Source: Thermotoga petrophila RKU-1
GTDB taxonomy: Bacteria > Thermotogota > Thermotogae > Thermotogales > Thermotogaceae
Direction: 5' to 3'
Length of the DNA: 64,000 nucleotides
NCBI RefSeq assembly: GCF_000016785.1
Contig: NC_009486.1
Location: 434,001-498,000 of the forward strand
Below the pieces are notes generated by a model. It ran no database searches, was not told the DNA's origin, and saw only the letters and a list, made by a program, of their open reading frames with translations. Each line of letters opens with the position of its first letter. The stretch's first letter is position 1. Position numbers and translations under genes: made by a program. Positions 44,691 to 54,373 of this stretch are shown in pieces.

Positions 44691-46550
44691 ATGAAAAGGA
44701 AACTTGTTTGGTTATCGTTTTTATTACTGATATTCACGCTTGCTTTTTCTCAAGTAGCCAATGTGCCAAGGTCGGACTTACTAATTGTTCAACACTCTCA
44801 CGGTAGAGTCTCTGATCCTGCTAATTGCAATATTTTCACGTCATCCTGGAGATATCCGGCCAGAGGGCTTCATCAGTTGATCGTTAGACCTCTTTGGATG
44901 GTTGATCCTGCGAAAATGGAAATTATCAATGTTCTTGCAGAAACTAGCCCTATTTACAACGATGATTTCACGGAAATGACTGTTAAACTTCGCAAAGGGA
45001 TATATTGGAGTGATGGAGTGGAATTCACTGCCGATGATGTTGTCTTCGGAGTGAAATTAACGATTCAAAATGAAGGTATGTCTAACCACGTTCAACTCAA
45101 AGAATGGGTCAAAGATGTCGAGGCAAAAGATAAATACACTGTCGTTTTTAAGCTAAACAAATCCAATCCTAGATTCCATTATTATTTTGTCGACAGATGG
45201 GGTTGCTGGAGACCATTCCCCAAACATATATTTGAGAAAGTAGAAGATCCCGTTAAATTCAATTTCTATCCACCTGTTGGAACGGGTCCTTATGTTTTAA
45301 AATCCTATGATCCAAATGGATATTGGTTTTTGTATGAGAGAAGAGAAGATTGGGAAAGAACACCAGATGGTATACTTTATGGAATGCCACAACCTCGCTA
45401 TGTGCTCTTCCAGGCTTATGATTCTCCTAGCCAAATGATTCTTGCCATGAGACAACACCAACTGGACGTCACATATACATTTTCTTTGGAAATGGTTAAA
45501 TCTTTTTTGAAAATACCTACTGTTAGAGTCTTCAGAAAAGATTTCCCTTGGGGTGAAACACTAGAACCAACAGTTACAGGCATTACTCTGAATACAATGC
45601 GCTATCCTTACAACATTCGTGATGTAAGATGGGCATTGGTACTTGCTATAAACATACTGGAAGTTGCAGATCTAGTTGCTGATGGGGCTGTTAGATTTGC
45701 CCCATTACATGTGCCACCAGAACCTGTCTGTGAAAAGTATTACTATACAGCCTTGAAAGATTTCTTAGAGAACTTCACATTGCAAATTGACGATCAGACG
45801 GTATTCAAACCTTTTGATACCACACTACCCGATAAGCTGGCAGAAATGGCAAGGAAGAAGGGTTATAAAGTCTCCAAAGGTCAACTAGAAGAGTTGTTTG
45901 GCATCGGTTGGTGGAGATATGCTCCTGACGTAGCAGAAAAATTACTGAAAAAACATGGTTTCAAGAGAAATGAACAGGGACAGTGGTTGTTACCCAACGG
46001 AACCCCATGGAAGATGGAAATAATTGTTAACCCAGACGCAAACAGGCCAGACAATAGGGTACCTGCAGCAATTGCGCAACAGTGGAAAAAATTTGGAATC
46101 CAAATTGAAATAAGACCAACTTCTGATTCTACTGTGCACGCTTATGGAGAATTTGATGCGTGCAGTGCCTGGCCAGCAGTAGAAACATGGGGAGGAGTAG
46201 CAGATATTTATAGAACATTATCTCCTTTCGCGAGCAGATATCAGCGACCAATAGGCGAATTCAACGCTGGTCATGCTTCCAGATGGTCTGACCCTAGAAT
46301 GGATGAAATATTAGAAAAAATGAAAAAAACATCTCCATTTGATCCAGAAACAATAGAGTTAGGTAAAGAAGGATTAAAATTGTTAATTGAAGAAATGCCA
46401 AGCATTCCCGCTTTCCAACTGACATGGTTTGTGATTTACGATGAATACTACTGGACAAACTGGTCAACCGTGGAGAATATCTACGTACATCCTGTCCATA
46501 CTTGGCCTAATTTCGGTTTTGAATTGCCGTATCTGAAAAGAACAAAATAA
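44691..46550 (+). CDS. Family 5 solute-binding protein of the glucuronide-linked ABC transporter
   Basis: A 619-residue lipid-free periplasmic binding protein with signal peptide MKRKLVWLSFLLLIFTLAFS. Family features: VKLRKGIYWSDGVEFTADDV, VGTGPYVLKSYDPNGYW and a C-terminal aromatic-rich segment. It heads an operon ending in a beta-glucuronidase, like T. maritima TM1067-TM1062, so it probably binds glucuronic-acid-containing oligosaccharides rather than peptides (inference). Codons end in A or T much more often than in neighbouring genes, a sign of different ancestry. A strong GC hairpin follows its stop. Confidence 0.9.
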   Translation: MKRKLVWLSFLLLIFTLAFSQVANVPRSDLLIVQHSHGRVSDPANCNIFTSSWRYPARGLHQLIVRPLWMVDPAKMEIINVLAETSPIYNDDFTEMTVKLRKGIYWSDGVEFTADDVVFGVKLTIQNEGMSNHVQLKEWVKDVEAKDKYTVVFKLNKSNPRFHYYFVDRWGCWRPFPKHIFEKVEDPVKFNFYPPVGTGPYVLKSYDPNGYWFLYERREDWERTPDGILYGMPQPRYVLFQAYDSPSQMILAMRQHQLDVTYTFSLEMVKSFLKIPTVRVFRKDFPWGETLEPTVTGITLNTMRYPYNIRDVRWALVLAINILEVADLVADGAVRFAPLHVPPEPVCEKYYYTALKDFLENFTLQIDDQTVFKPFDTTLPDKLAEMARKKGYKVSKGQLEELFGIGWWRYAPDVAEKLLKKHGFKRNEQGQWLLPNGTPWKMEIIVNPDANRPDNRVPAAIAQQWKKFGIQIEIRPTSDSTVHAYGEFDACSAWPAVETWGGVADIYRTLSPFASRYQRPIGEFNAGHASRWSDPRMDEILEKMKKTSPFDPETIELGKEGLKLLIEEMPSIPAFQLTWFVIYDEYYWTNWSTVENIYVHPVHTWPNFGFELPYLKRTK

Positions 46551-46574
46551 ATTCTTCTAAAATCTGAATTTTTC

Positions 46575-46593
46575 AGGGGGGGCCTCCCCCCCT
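46575..46593 (+). terminator. G/C-run hairpin between binding protein and permease genes
   Basis: AGGGGGGG and CCCCCCCT form 8 pairs around a CCT loop, followed by ATTTTGG. A hairpin at this place in importer operons usually reduces read-through or protects the upstream message so that binding protein exceeds permease. The unbroken G and C runs are striking in this AT-rich stretch. Confidence 0.7.
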
Positions 46594-46613
46594 ATTTTGG
46601 AGGAGGTCCAGCT

Positions 46614-47621
46614 ATGTGGAAGTACACAATCGCTAGATTCATACAATTTCTCATAGTTGTATTTATAAGCGTAACGGCTATTTTTTTAATAGTAAGATTA
46701 ACTCCGAGCGGTCCTGTTGAAAACGCAATAGCAAGAATTTCATCAAGTGGAGCCTACCTAGAACCAAGTCTTGTAGAAAAAATGATAGATTCTTTGAAAG
46801 AAATGTATGGTTTAAAAGGAAATTTGTTTGAACAATATATCAACACCTGGAAAAGATTGCTCACTTTAGATTTTGGCCCATCCTTGACTTACTTTCCAAC
46901 CCCTGTGAAATCTATTATCAGAGAATCTGTTTTTTGGACAATAGGATTGTTAGGCACGACAACCGTTTTATCGTGGATAATAGGAAATATACTAGGAGTT
47001 TTAGCAGGTTATTATGGTCAGAATTCACGCTTGTTGAATTTGATTGATACACTTTTCATGATTGTTAGACCTATTCCTTACTACATTCTCGCTTTTGTGC
47101 TTCTTATAGTATTTGCTTATTATATTCCAATTTTTCCCATAGGAGGGGCTTACACACCAGGTATAATTCCTCAAATGAACTGGGGTTTCTTTCTCGATAT
47201 ATTAAGACATGCATTTCTCCCTGCCTTGAGTTTACTACTCCTTGGAATAGCCGGTTGGTTTCAAAGTATGAAAATTATATCAATTAATATTAAAAGAGAA
47301 GATTTTGTCGTTTATGCAAAGTATGGAGGGGTACCGGATAAGAAAATAGTTATGAAATATATATTTAGAAATGCCCTTTTACCTCAAATAACAGGCCTAT
47401 CCCTTTCGTTGGGTCAAATTTTTGGAGGAGCTTTGATAACAGAAATTGTTTTTTCTTACCCAGGGCTAGGTGGAGTACTCTATTCAGCCATTCTGCAGTC
47501 AGATTACAATACAATTTTAGGAATTGTTATGTTTTCAGTTCTGGCCATTTCACTTGGAACATTAATTTTGGACATAACATATCCTCTTTTTGATCCTCGA
47601 ATTAGATACTCAAATAGGTGA
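46614..47621 (+). CDS. ABC transporter permease, DppB type
   Basis: A 335-residue inner-membrane permease with about six membrane segments. It starts with the family N-terminus (TIARFIQFLIVVFISVTAIF) and has the ATPase-contacting EAA loop at YAKYGGVPDKKIVMKYIFRN, then FGGALITEIVFSYPGLG. GGAGGAGG precedes the ATG. AT-rich codon use like the gene upstream. It pairs with the DppC-type permease 10 bases downstream. Confidence 0.93.
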   Translation: MWKYTIARFIQFLIVVFISVTAIFLIVRLTPSGPVENAIARISSSGAYLEPSLVEKMIDSLKEMYGLKGNLFEQYINTWKRLLTLDFGPSLTYFPTPVKSIIRESVFWTIGLLGTTTVLSWIIGNILGVLAGYYGQNSRLLNLIDTLFMIVRPIPYYILAFVLLIVFAYYIPIFPIGGAYTPGIIPQMNWGFFLDILRHAFLPALSLLLLGIAGWFQSMKIISINIKREDFVVYAKYGGVPDKKIVMKYIFRNALLPQITGLSLSLGQIFGGALITEIVFSYPGLGGVLYSAILQSDYNTILGIVMFSVLAISLGTLILDITYPLFDPRIRYSNR

Positions 47622-47631
47622 GGTGGATTGA

Positions 47632-48486
47632 ATGAGATATTTGAAGGATTTACTTCTTGATAAAAAATTTCGATTTAGCTTTATAGTAATGCTTTCACTA
47701 ACATTTCTGGTGATTCTTTCTTTATTTTCTCCATACGAACCGACGCAATGGCAAGTTGTACCTGAAGAACTACCTCCTTCTTTTAAACACCCTTTTGGGA
47801 CTACTTCGTTAGGTCAGGATCTTTTTTGGACTATTTGTTCAGCTGTAAAGAATAGTCTGGTGTTTGCTATCATAACGGCTGCAATATCAAGAGCTATAGC
47901 TGTAACATTAGGTATGTTATCTGGTTTCAAAAAAGGAGCATTCGATAAAGTTCTCATGGCAATATCTGACGCTCTCATTTCACTTCCCAGGATTCCTATC
48001 TTAATTCTTATAGGAGCTATTTTCAAGGAATCTCTTCGTCTCTCTACATTAGCTATAATTCTGGCATCAATTGGTTGGGCATGGGATGCGAGGGTGATTA
48101 GGTCTCAGGTTTTGAGTCTGAGGGAAAGGGATTTTACTTACACCGCTCTTCTCTCTGGATCAAAGGCTCTTTCAATTGTTTTTAAAGAATTCTTCCCTCA
48201 TATCACTCCCATAATTTTTGCTTCTATCTTAAACAACATGATGTGGGCAATCGGAATAGAAACCACCCTCTCTGTCCTTGGTTTGACAAATCTCCTCGTA
48301 CCAACGCTTGGAACCACATTATATTGGGCTATCAGTTATCAAGCTTTGTTTTTAGGTTATTGGTGGTGGATAGTTTTTCCGGTGCTTATCATAGTTTTTC
48401 TATTTGTTTCCATCTACCTCCTTTCCATCAGCATCAGTGAGTATCTGGATCCGAGGATGAGGATACAGAGAATAGGACAGGCATGA
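47632..48486 (+). CDS. ABC transporter permease, DppC type
   Basis: A 284-residue second permease. Family features: HPFGTTSLGQDLFWTICSAV after the first membrane segment, an EAA loop at YTALLSGSKALSIVFKEFFP, and the C-terminal DPRMR. The 5' part is AT-rich; the composition moves towards the genome norm in the last third and the next gene is fully normal, so a recombination border may lie here. The stop is followed 10 bases later by the ATPase start. Confidence 0.93.
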   Translation: MRYLKDLLLDKKFRFSFIVMLSLTFLVILSLFSPYEPTQWQVVPEELPPSFKHPFGTTSLGQDLFWTICSAVKNSLVFAIITAAISRAIAVTLGMLSGFKKGAFDKVLMAISDALISLPRIPILILIGAIFKESLRLSTLAIILASIGWAWDARVIRSQVLSLRERDFTYTALLSGSKALSIVFKEFFPHITPIIFASILNNMMWAIGIETTLSVLGLTNLLVPTLGTTLYWAISYQALFLGYWWWIVFPVLIIVFLFVSIYLLSISISEYLDPRMRIQRIGQA

Positions 48487-48496
48487 GGTGATAGCG

Positions 48497-49495
48497 GTGG
48501 AAGTGTTGAGAACAGAAAATCTCAAGTCTTATTACATTCTGGACATATTCGGAAAAAAGAGAGTAGTGAAAGCAGTGGACGAGGTGAACATTTCGATCAT
48601 GGAGAACGAGATATACGGTATCGCAGGAGAGAGCGGATGTGGAAAGAGCACTCTTTTGAGAGCTCTCTTTGCTGCAATAGAACCACCACAGAGAATAGTG
48701 GGAGGAAAGGTCTTGTACAGAGAAAACGGAAAAGAAGTGGATGTTTATTCTCTGAGCGATGAAGAGAGAAGAAAACTCAGATGGAATTTCATTTCCTACG
48801 TTCCTCAAGGATCTATGAGTGTTCTCAATCCCGTGGTGAAGATAAAAGAGACCTTCAAGGATTTCATAGAAAGCCACACGACTGGAAAGACGAAAGAAGA
48901 AGCGTACGAGATGGCAAAAGAACACATAAGAGAGCTGGGGCTTCCAATAGAAATTCTCAACGCCTATCCACACCAGCTATCTGGTGGAATGAGGCAGAGG
49001 GTAACGATCGCCCTTGCAACCGTTCTGTCACCGAAGGTGATCATAGCGGACGAGCCGACGACGGCTCTCGACGTTGTGACTCAGAGAGGTGTGATCCAGC
49101 TTCTCAAGGAGATACAATCTTCAAGACAGAACACCATCATCCTTGTCACACACGATATGGGGGTTCATGCGAACGTGACAGACAGGATAGCAATCATGTA
49201 CGCAGGAAAGATCATAGAAGAAGGGAAAACAGAAGAGATCTTTGAAAACCCCTTGCATCCCTACACGAAGTATCTGATCTACTCGCTTCCAAAGTTTGGA
49301 GACAAAGGAAGGAGAGAAAGCGCTCCTGGAAGTCCTCCGTCACTCGCCGATCTTCCACCAGGATGCAGTTTCCATCCAAGATGTCCACATGCGTTCGATA
49401 GGTGCAAAAAAGAAGTACCCCCTCTCAAGGAATACCTGCCGGGCCACAGAGTTGCATGCTGGTTAGTAGAGGAGGGAAAGAATGCCGCTTCTTGA
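48497..49495 (+). CDS. ABC transporter ATPase, DppD type
   Basis: A 332-residue ATPase: Walker [10 protein letters not shown], signature LSGGMRQR, Walker [14 protein letters not shown]-loop TLVTHDMG-like VTHDMG. The C-terminal oligopeptide/dipeptide domain has a conserved cysteine cluster ([15 protein letters not shown] and a later CWL), which in this family can bind an iron-sulphur cluster. GTG 48497 is spaced 6 bases from GAGGTGAT; GTG 48488 overlaps that site. It overlaps the next ATPase gene by 14 bases. Confidence 0.93.
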   Translation: MEVLRTENLKSYYILDIFGKKRVVKAVDEVNISIMENEIYGIAGESGCGKSTLLRALFAAIEPPQRIVGGKVLYRENGKEVDVYSLSDEERRKLRWNFISYVPQGSMSVLNPVVKIKETFKDFIESHTTGKTKEEAYEMAKEHIRELGLPIEILNAYPHQLSGGMRQRVTIALATVLSPKVIIADEPTTALDVVTQRGVIQLLKEIQSSRQNTIILVTHDMGVHANVTDRIAIMYAGKIIEEGKTEEIFENPLHPYTKYLIYSLPKFGDKGRRESAPGSPPSLADLPPGCSFHPRCPHAFDRCKKEVPPLKEYLPGHRVACWLVEEGKNAAS

Positions 49496-50444
49496 GATAA
49501 AAAATCTGACGAAGATCTTCACCATAGGGAGCATCTTCTCCAGAACGAGAATAGTGGCTGTGGATAACGTGAACTTCGATATAAAAGAAGCAGAGATCTT
49601 CACCCTCGCTGGAGAGAGCGGCTGTGGAAAGACCACGACCGCCAAGATCATCCTCGGCTTTGAAGAACCCACCTCCGGTGAGATCATCTACAAAGGAAGA
49701 AAGATTGATCGTGTGCATCAGAACGAAAAAGAAAGAAGAGAGCTTCTAAAAGAAATACAGGCAGTCTTCCAGAATCCGTTCTCCACGTTCAACCCCCTCA
49801 GGAAGGTGGACAGGTACTTCTATGAGACACTCTTCAACCTTGGCATAGCGGATACAAAAAAGAAGGCAGAAGAGATCATCAAAGAGAAACTCTCCGCAGT
49901 CGGTATCTCCTTTGAAGAATTCTCCGAGAAGTACCCAAGTGAGTTCTCGGGAGGTCAGCTTCAAAGAATTTCCATCGCAAGGGCACTTCTCACGAATCCT
50001 TCTCTTCTCGTTGCAGACGAACCTGTCTCGATGGTCGACGCTTCTTTGAGAATGTCGATCGTGAACCTCTTCAAGGATCTCAAAGAACAGTACGGTGTGA
50101 GCGTGCTCTACATCACCCACGATCTCACAACGGCTTACTACGTCTCTGACAGAATCGCCGTCATGTTCAGAGGAAACATAGTGGAACTGGGACCCGCAGA
50201 GAAAGTTCTCATGGAACCAAAGCATCCATATACCCAGCTTTTGAGGGAATCCGTTCCAGAACCGGATCCGAAGAAAAAGTGGGACATCAGGATAAAACTG
50301 TCCGAGACAGAGCAGGCAGAGTATCTGAGACAGGGCTGCAAGTTCGCAGGAAGATGTCCAAAGGCCATGGATATATGCAGAAAGGAGCCTCCTCCATATT
50401 TTGAAGTAGATGGTGTGCAGGTGAAGTGCTGGTTGTATAAATAA
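49482..50444 (+). CDS. ABC transporter ATPase, DppF type
   Basis: A 320-residue partner ATPase: Walker [11 protein letters not shown]-loop AVFQNPFSTFNP, signature SGGQLQRISIARAL, Walker B LLVADEPVSMVD, H-loop YITHDL. The C-terminal domain again has the cysteine cluster (GCKFAGRCPKAMDIC and CWL). Composition is typical of this genome. With the preceding ATPase and the two permeases it completes the importer. The glucuronidase follows after 25 bases. Confidence 0.94.
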   Translation: MPLLEIKNLTKIFTIGSIFSRTRIVAVDNVNFDIKEAEIFTLAGESGCGKTTTAKIILGFEEPTSGEIIYKGRKIDRVHQNEKERRELLKEIQAVFQNPFSTFNPLRKVDRYFYETLFNLGIADTKKKAEEIIKEKLSAVGISFEEFSEKYPSEFSGGQLQRISIARALLTNPSLLVADEPVSMVDASLRMSIVNLFKDLKEQYGVSVLYITHDLTTAYYVSDRIAVMFRGNIVELGPAEKVLMEPKHPYTQLLRESVPEPDPKKKWDIRIKLSETEQAEYLRQGCKFAGRCPKAMDICRKEPPPYFEVDGVQVKCWLYK

Positions 50445-50469
50445 TTAACAAAGTTTGGGAGGGATGTAA

Positions 50470-52164
50470 ATGTTGAGAAGCCAGAGGAATGCAAGAAGAC
50501 AGATTCAAGTCTTGATTGGTATCTGGTCCCTTGAAGTGAACGGGGAGGAAAGGCCCATCGCCGTTCCTGGAAGCTGGAATGAGCAGTACCAGGATCTGTG
50601 CTACGAAAAAGGACCCTTCACCTACAAAACCACCTTCTACGTTCCAGAGGAACTTTCACAAAAACACATCAGACTTTACTTTGCTGCCGTGAACACAGAC
50701 TGCGATGTCTTCCTAAACGGAGAGAAAGTGGGAGAGAATCACATTGGATACCTTCCCTTCGAAGTAGATGTGACAGGGAAAGTGAAACCTGGAGAGAACG
50801 AACTCAGAGTGGTTGTTGAGAACAGGTTAAAGGTGGGAGGATTTCCCTCGAAGGTTCCAGACAGTGGCACGCACACCGTGGGATTCTTTGGAAGCTTTCC
50901 ACCCGCGAACTTTGACTTCTTCCCTTACGGTGGAATCATAAGGCCTGTTTTGGTAGAGTTCTCAAATCACGCAAGGATACTTGACATCTGGGTGGACACG
51001 AGTGAATCTGAACCGGAGAAGAAACTTGGAAAAGTGAAAGTGAAGATAGAAGTCTCAGAAGAAGCGGTGGGACAGGAGATGACGATCAAACTTGGAGAGG
51101 CAGAAAAAAAGGTCAGAACATCCGACAGATTCGTCGAGGAGGAGTTCATCCTCGAAAACGCCAGGTTCTGGTACCTCGAAGATCCGTATCTTTATCCTCT
51201 CAAGGTGGAACTCGAAAGAGACGAGTACACTCTGGACATCGGAATCAGAACGATCAGCTGGGACGAGAAAAAGCTCTACCTGAACGGGAAACCCGTCTTT
51301 CTGAAGGGCTTTGGAAAGCACGAAGAATTTCCCGTTCTGGGGCAGGGTACTTTCTATCCACTGATGATAAAAGACTTCAACCTTCTGAAGTGGATCAACG
51401 CGAATTCTTTCAGGACCTCTCACTATCCTTACAGTGAAGAGTGGCTGGATCTTGCCGACAGACTCGGAATCCTTGTGATAGACGAAGCCCCGCACGTTGG
51501 TATCACAAGGTATCACTACAACCCAGAGACCCAAAAGATAGCAGAAGACAACATAAGAAGAATGATAGACAGAGACAAGAACCATCCCAGTGTGATCATG
51601 TGGAGTGTGGCGAACGAACCAGAGTCCAACCATCCAGACGCGGAGGGTTTCTTCAAAGCCCTTTATGAGACTGCCAAAGAGATGGATCGAACACGTCCCG
51701 TGGTCATGGTGAGCATGATGGACGCACCAGACAAGAGAACAAGAGACGTGGCGCTGAAGTACTTCGACATCGTCTGTGTGAACAGATACTACGGCTGGTA
51801 CATCTATCAGGGAAGGATAGAAGAAGGGCTTCAGGCTCTGGAAAAAGACATAGAAGAGCTCTACGCAAGGCACAGAAAACCTATCTTTGTCACAGAATTC
51901 GGTGCGGACGCGATAGCCGGCATCCACTACGATCCACCTCAAATGTTCTCCGAAGAGTACCAAGCAGAGCTCGTTGAAAAGACGATCAGACTTCTTTTGA
52001 AGAAAGACTACATCATTGGAACGCACGTGTGGGCCTTTGCAGATTTCAAGACTCCTCAGAATGTGAGAAGACCCATTCTCAACCACAAAGGTGTTTTCAC
52101 AAGAGACAGACAACCCAAACTCGTTGCTCATGTACTGAGAAGACTGTGGAGTGATGGTGATTAG
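50470..52164 (+). CDS. Beta-glucuronidase, GH2
   Basis: A 564-residue cytoplasmic GH2 enzyme. The jelly-roll domain (residues about 1-165, IAVPGSWNEQY) is followed by an immunoglobulin-like domain (about 165-255) and the TIM barrel. The acid/base Glu is in WSVANEPESN and the nucleophile in FVTEFGADA. Apart from the first 30 residues it is nearly identical to T. maritima TM1062, a characterised beta-glucuronidase. It releases glucuronate from imported glucuronides, feeding the hexuronate operon on the other side of the shared control region. Confidence 0.95.
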   Translation: MLRSQRNARRQIQVLIGIWSLEVNGEERPIAVPGSWNEQYQDLCYEKGPFTYKTTFYVPEELSQKHIRLYFAAVNTDCDVFLNGEKVGENHIGYLPFEVDVTGKVKPGENELRVVVENRLKVGGFPSKVPDSGTHTVGFFGSFPPANFDFFPYGGIIRPVLVEFSNHARILDIWVDTSESEPEKKLGKVKVKIEVSEEAVGQEMTIKLGEAEKKVRTSDRFVEEEFILENARFWYLEDPYLYPLKVELERDEYTLDIGIRTISWDEKKLYLNGKPVFLKGFGKHEEFPVLGQGTFYPLMIKDFNLLKWINANSFRTSHYPYSEEWLDLADRLGILVIDEAPHVGITRYHYNPETQKIAEDNIRRMIDRDKNHPSVIMWSVANEPESNHPDAEGFFKALYETAKEMDRTRPVVMVSMMDAPDKRTRDVALKYFDIVCVNRYYGWYIYQGRIEEGLQALEKDIEELYARHRKPIFVTEFGADAIAGIHYDPPQMFSEEYQAELVEKTIRLLLKKDYIIGTHVWAFADFKTPQNVRRPILNHKGVFTRDRQPKLVAHVLRRLWSDGD

Positions 52165-52575
52165 AAGAAGAAACATACTTGACACCAGTGATCTTCTCCA
52201 AAAAATGTCTGAGTTAGGCATAGGTATTAAGAAGGAAGGCAACACAATTTTTTGGTCGGGACCATATGGAGGAAGAATGAACCCCAATAGTACTCTTGCT
52301 GGAAAAAGATCAGTATAATAGTGGAAAGTGATTTCAGAGATTGATAGGCATATTATCTAGCAGTTTACATCGGAGAATATGGTGGCATGCTTCAATTCAT
52401 TCTTGATAATAATCATCTCTGGAAAGTTTCTCGTTTTCTTTTTGGAAGCGAAGCACCAATAGAACCAACTGGACGAACAGGGTTATACATTCAATGTGGG
52501 ACTTGGTTTTAAAGAGGCAAGAATAATTTCTCCTGTCCTCCTGCAGCCAGGCAAAGGCCATGAGAATTCCCAACG
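52165..52575 (+). other. Gene-free decayed stretch after the glucuronidase
   Basis: This 411-base stretch has no credible gene. It holds broken open frames: one from 52154 (GTG ATT AGA AGA...) to a stop near 52318, containing IGIKKEGNTIFWSGP, and one from about 52349 to 52514 containing YYLAVYIGEYGGMLQFILDN and GSEAPIEPTGRTGLYIQCG. They are separated by stops and lack ribosome sites. They read like remnants of former genes, but I cannot name a family. Base composition is AT-rich. Confidence 0.5.
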
Positions 52576-52922
52576 GCAAAGTCCGATGATTATGATGCGC
52601 TCATTATTGTAGGCGGTTGGTCTGGAGACGTTTTATATGAAAAAGATAAGGTTGTGGACTTTATAAAAGCTGTAATGAAGTACCTAGAAAAATAATAGCA
52701 ACTATTTGTCATGGTCTGATTGCTCTGGCGGTAGCTGATATAGTAGCAGGTAAAAAGCTTACTGGGTGGTTTGCCTGTAAGGACCCTATCGAAATTATGG
52801 GAGTAGAATTTGTTCCAGAACACGTAGCGGTTATTTGTGGTCGTATAGTCAGCGTCAGAACTCCTCCTGAAATACCAGAATTTGTGGATATTCGCACTGT
52901 TACTTTGTTGAATGAGTTTTAA
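52576..52922 (+). pseudogene. DJ-1/PfpI-family pseudogene (frameshifted, N-terminus lost)
   Basis: Two adjoining frames encode consecutive parts of a DJ-1/PfpI protein. The first (52576-52695) gives AKSDDYDALIIVGGWSGDVL and ends in a stop after VMKYLEK. The second, from about 52689, gives IIATICHGLIALAVADIVAG with the nucleophile-elbow Cys-His, then KLTGWFACKDPIEIMGVEF and a C-terminal TPPEIPEF, ending at TAA 52920-52922. A frameshift near 52690 breaks it, and no start or N-terminal strand is recognisable. Family members are chaperone-like or glyoxalase-type hydrolases. Confidence 0.75.
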
Positions 52923-53065
52923 AAGAAAAAAAGATAGTAAACAGTTAAACTAAGCCAGTTATTGTCTTAAAAAGCAAAAGTTCTTTCTCACGAAAATAGC
53001 TGTGCGTTTTTTTCTGAAAGTTTTTCGAATTATGATAAGAAACTTAAAATATGAGGTGAATCTGA
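52923..53065 (+). other. AT-rich upstream region of the oxidoreductase operon
   Basis: No gene. A TATGAT hexamer at 53031-53036 is a possible -10, 30 bases before the GTG start, without a clear -35; runs of A and T lie upstream. A GAGGTGA ribosome site is at about 53053-53059. Confidence 0.35.
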
Positions 53066-54373
53066 GTGAAAAAAAGGTTCAAATACAGAACACTCGAAGA
53101 GATGCGCTGGGAAGCTATTACGTTGGGAATGGATCTTCCACTGTTGGATGATTTCGATGTTTTCAGAGATCCTGTTGATCTTGGTTTAAAGACAATACCG
53201 AACAGGTTCGTTGATCAACCCATGGAAGGAAACGACGCACAGCTCGATGGAACCCCTGGTCCCCTCACACTGAGACGTTACAGAAGACTCGCCGAAGGTG
53301 GAGCTGGTGTGATATGGGTGGAAGCCATCGCCATTTCTAGGGAAGCGAGGGGAAACGACAGACAACTAATGTTAACAGAAGAAACTGTGAACTCTTTCAG
53401 AAGCTTTGTTGCAGAGATAAAAAGTGCTTCCTTGAAAACAAACAACTTTGAACCGTACGTTGTAGCCCAGCTTACCCATCCTGGAAGATTTGGAAAGAAC
53501 AGAAAGATTCTCTTCCACGATAAATTCTTGGATGAAAAATACGGTATAACAGAAGATTTCCCCCTCATGTCCGATGAAGAACTGGACAGCTTGAAAGAAC
53601 AGTACCTGAGAGCTGCAAAATTCGCAAAAATAGCTGGATTCGATGCGGTTGATATCAAAGCGTGTCACAGATACCTTCTTTCCGAACTACTTGCAGCACA
53701 CACACGCGAGGGAAAATATGGGGGTTCCTACGAAAACAGAACAAAACTTCTGAAAGACATCGTAAGACTCGTTAGAGAGGAAGTCGAAATAGATATTACC
53801 GTGCGATTGAACCTTTCTGACTTCATTCCTTACCCATACGGATGGGGATCGACAGAAGAAGGAACACTCGATTTCACAGAACCTGGAAGACTTCTGAAAG
53901 AACTGGAAGAACTCGGTGTGAAAATAATCAACGTGACCGCTTCCACACCGTATCTGAAACCTCATATAAACAGACCGTATGATGAAATGGGAAAGTACAA
54001 TCCCCCTGAGCATCCCATCGTTGGAGCCATGAGACTTCTGAACCTGGCGAAACTGGCCAAAGAAACTCTTTCAAGAACGCTCGTTGTTGCGAGCGGCTTC
54101 ACCTGGTTCAGACAGTTCGCACCCTACGTTGCAGCCGGTATGCTGAAGAACAGCTGGTGCGACCTTGTGGGTTTTGGAAGAATGACATTCGCTTATCCAG
54201 ACTATCCAAAAGACATACTGACAAAGGGGGAACTCGATCCGAAGAAGGTCTGTATCACCTGTAACAAATGTGCAGAACTGAAAGCCGCGGGAGAAAGCTG
54301 TGGTTGCGTTGTCAGAGACAGTGAAGTGTACCTTCCCATATACAGAAAGATGGAGGAGAACAAGAAATCATGA
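53066..54373 (+). CDS. OYE-family FMN/Fe-S oxidoreductase (NADH:flavin oxidoreductase type)
   Basis: A 435-residue protein with the Old Yellow Enzyme TIM barrel: NRFVDQPMEGNDAQLDGTPG, VAQLTHPGRFGKN, GFDAVDIKACHRYLLSELL (usual HGYLL region), and LVGFGRMTFAYPD. After the barrel it has CITCNKCAELKAAGESCGC, which resembles the cysteine cluster that binds a [4Fe-4S] centre in dienoyl-CoA reductase and enoate reductase relatives. The C-terminal FAD/NAD half of those enzymes is absent. GTG start with GAGGTGA before it. The next gene, overlapping by 4 bases, encodes a separate FAD protein that may be its redox partner. Confidence 0.85.
   Translation: MKKRFKYRTLEEMRWEAITLGMDLPLLDDFDVFRDPVDLGLKTIPNRFVDQPMEGNDAQLDGTPGPLTLRRYRRLAEGGAGVIWVEAIAISREARGNDRQLMLTEETVNSFRSFVAEIKSASLKTNNFEPYVVAQLTHPGRFGKNRKILFHDKFLDEKYGITEDFPLMSDEELDSLKEQYLRAAKFAKIAGFDAVDIKACHRYLLSELLAAHTREGKYGGSYENRTKLLKDIVRLVREEVEIDITVRLNLSDFIPYPYGWGSTEEGTLDFTEPGRLLKELEELGVKIINVTASTPYLKPHINRPYDEMGKYNPPEHPIVGAMRLLNLAKLAKETLSRTLVVASGFTWFRQFAPYVAAGMLKNSWCDLVGFGRMTFAYPDYPKDILTKGELDPKKVCITCNKCAELKAAGESCGCVVRDSEVYLPIYRKMEENKKS

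Noticed and set aside
51055-52287. Antisense open frame of 410 codons
   Set aside because: Opposite the beta-glucuronidase gene, with no ribosome site or recognisable domain.
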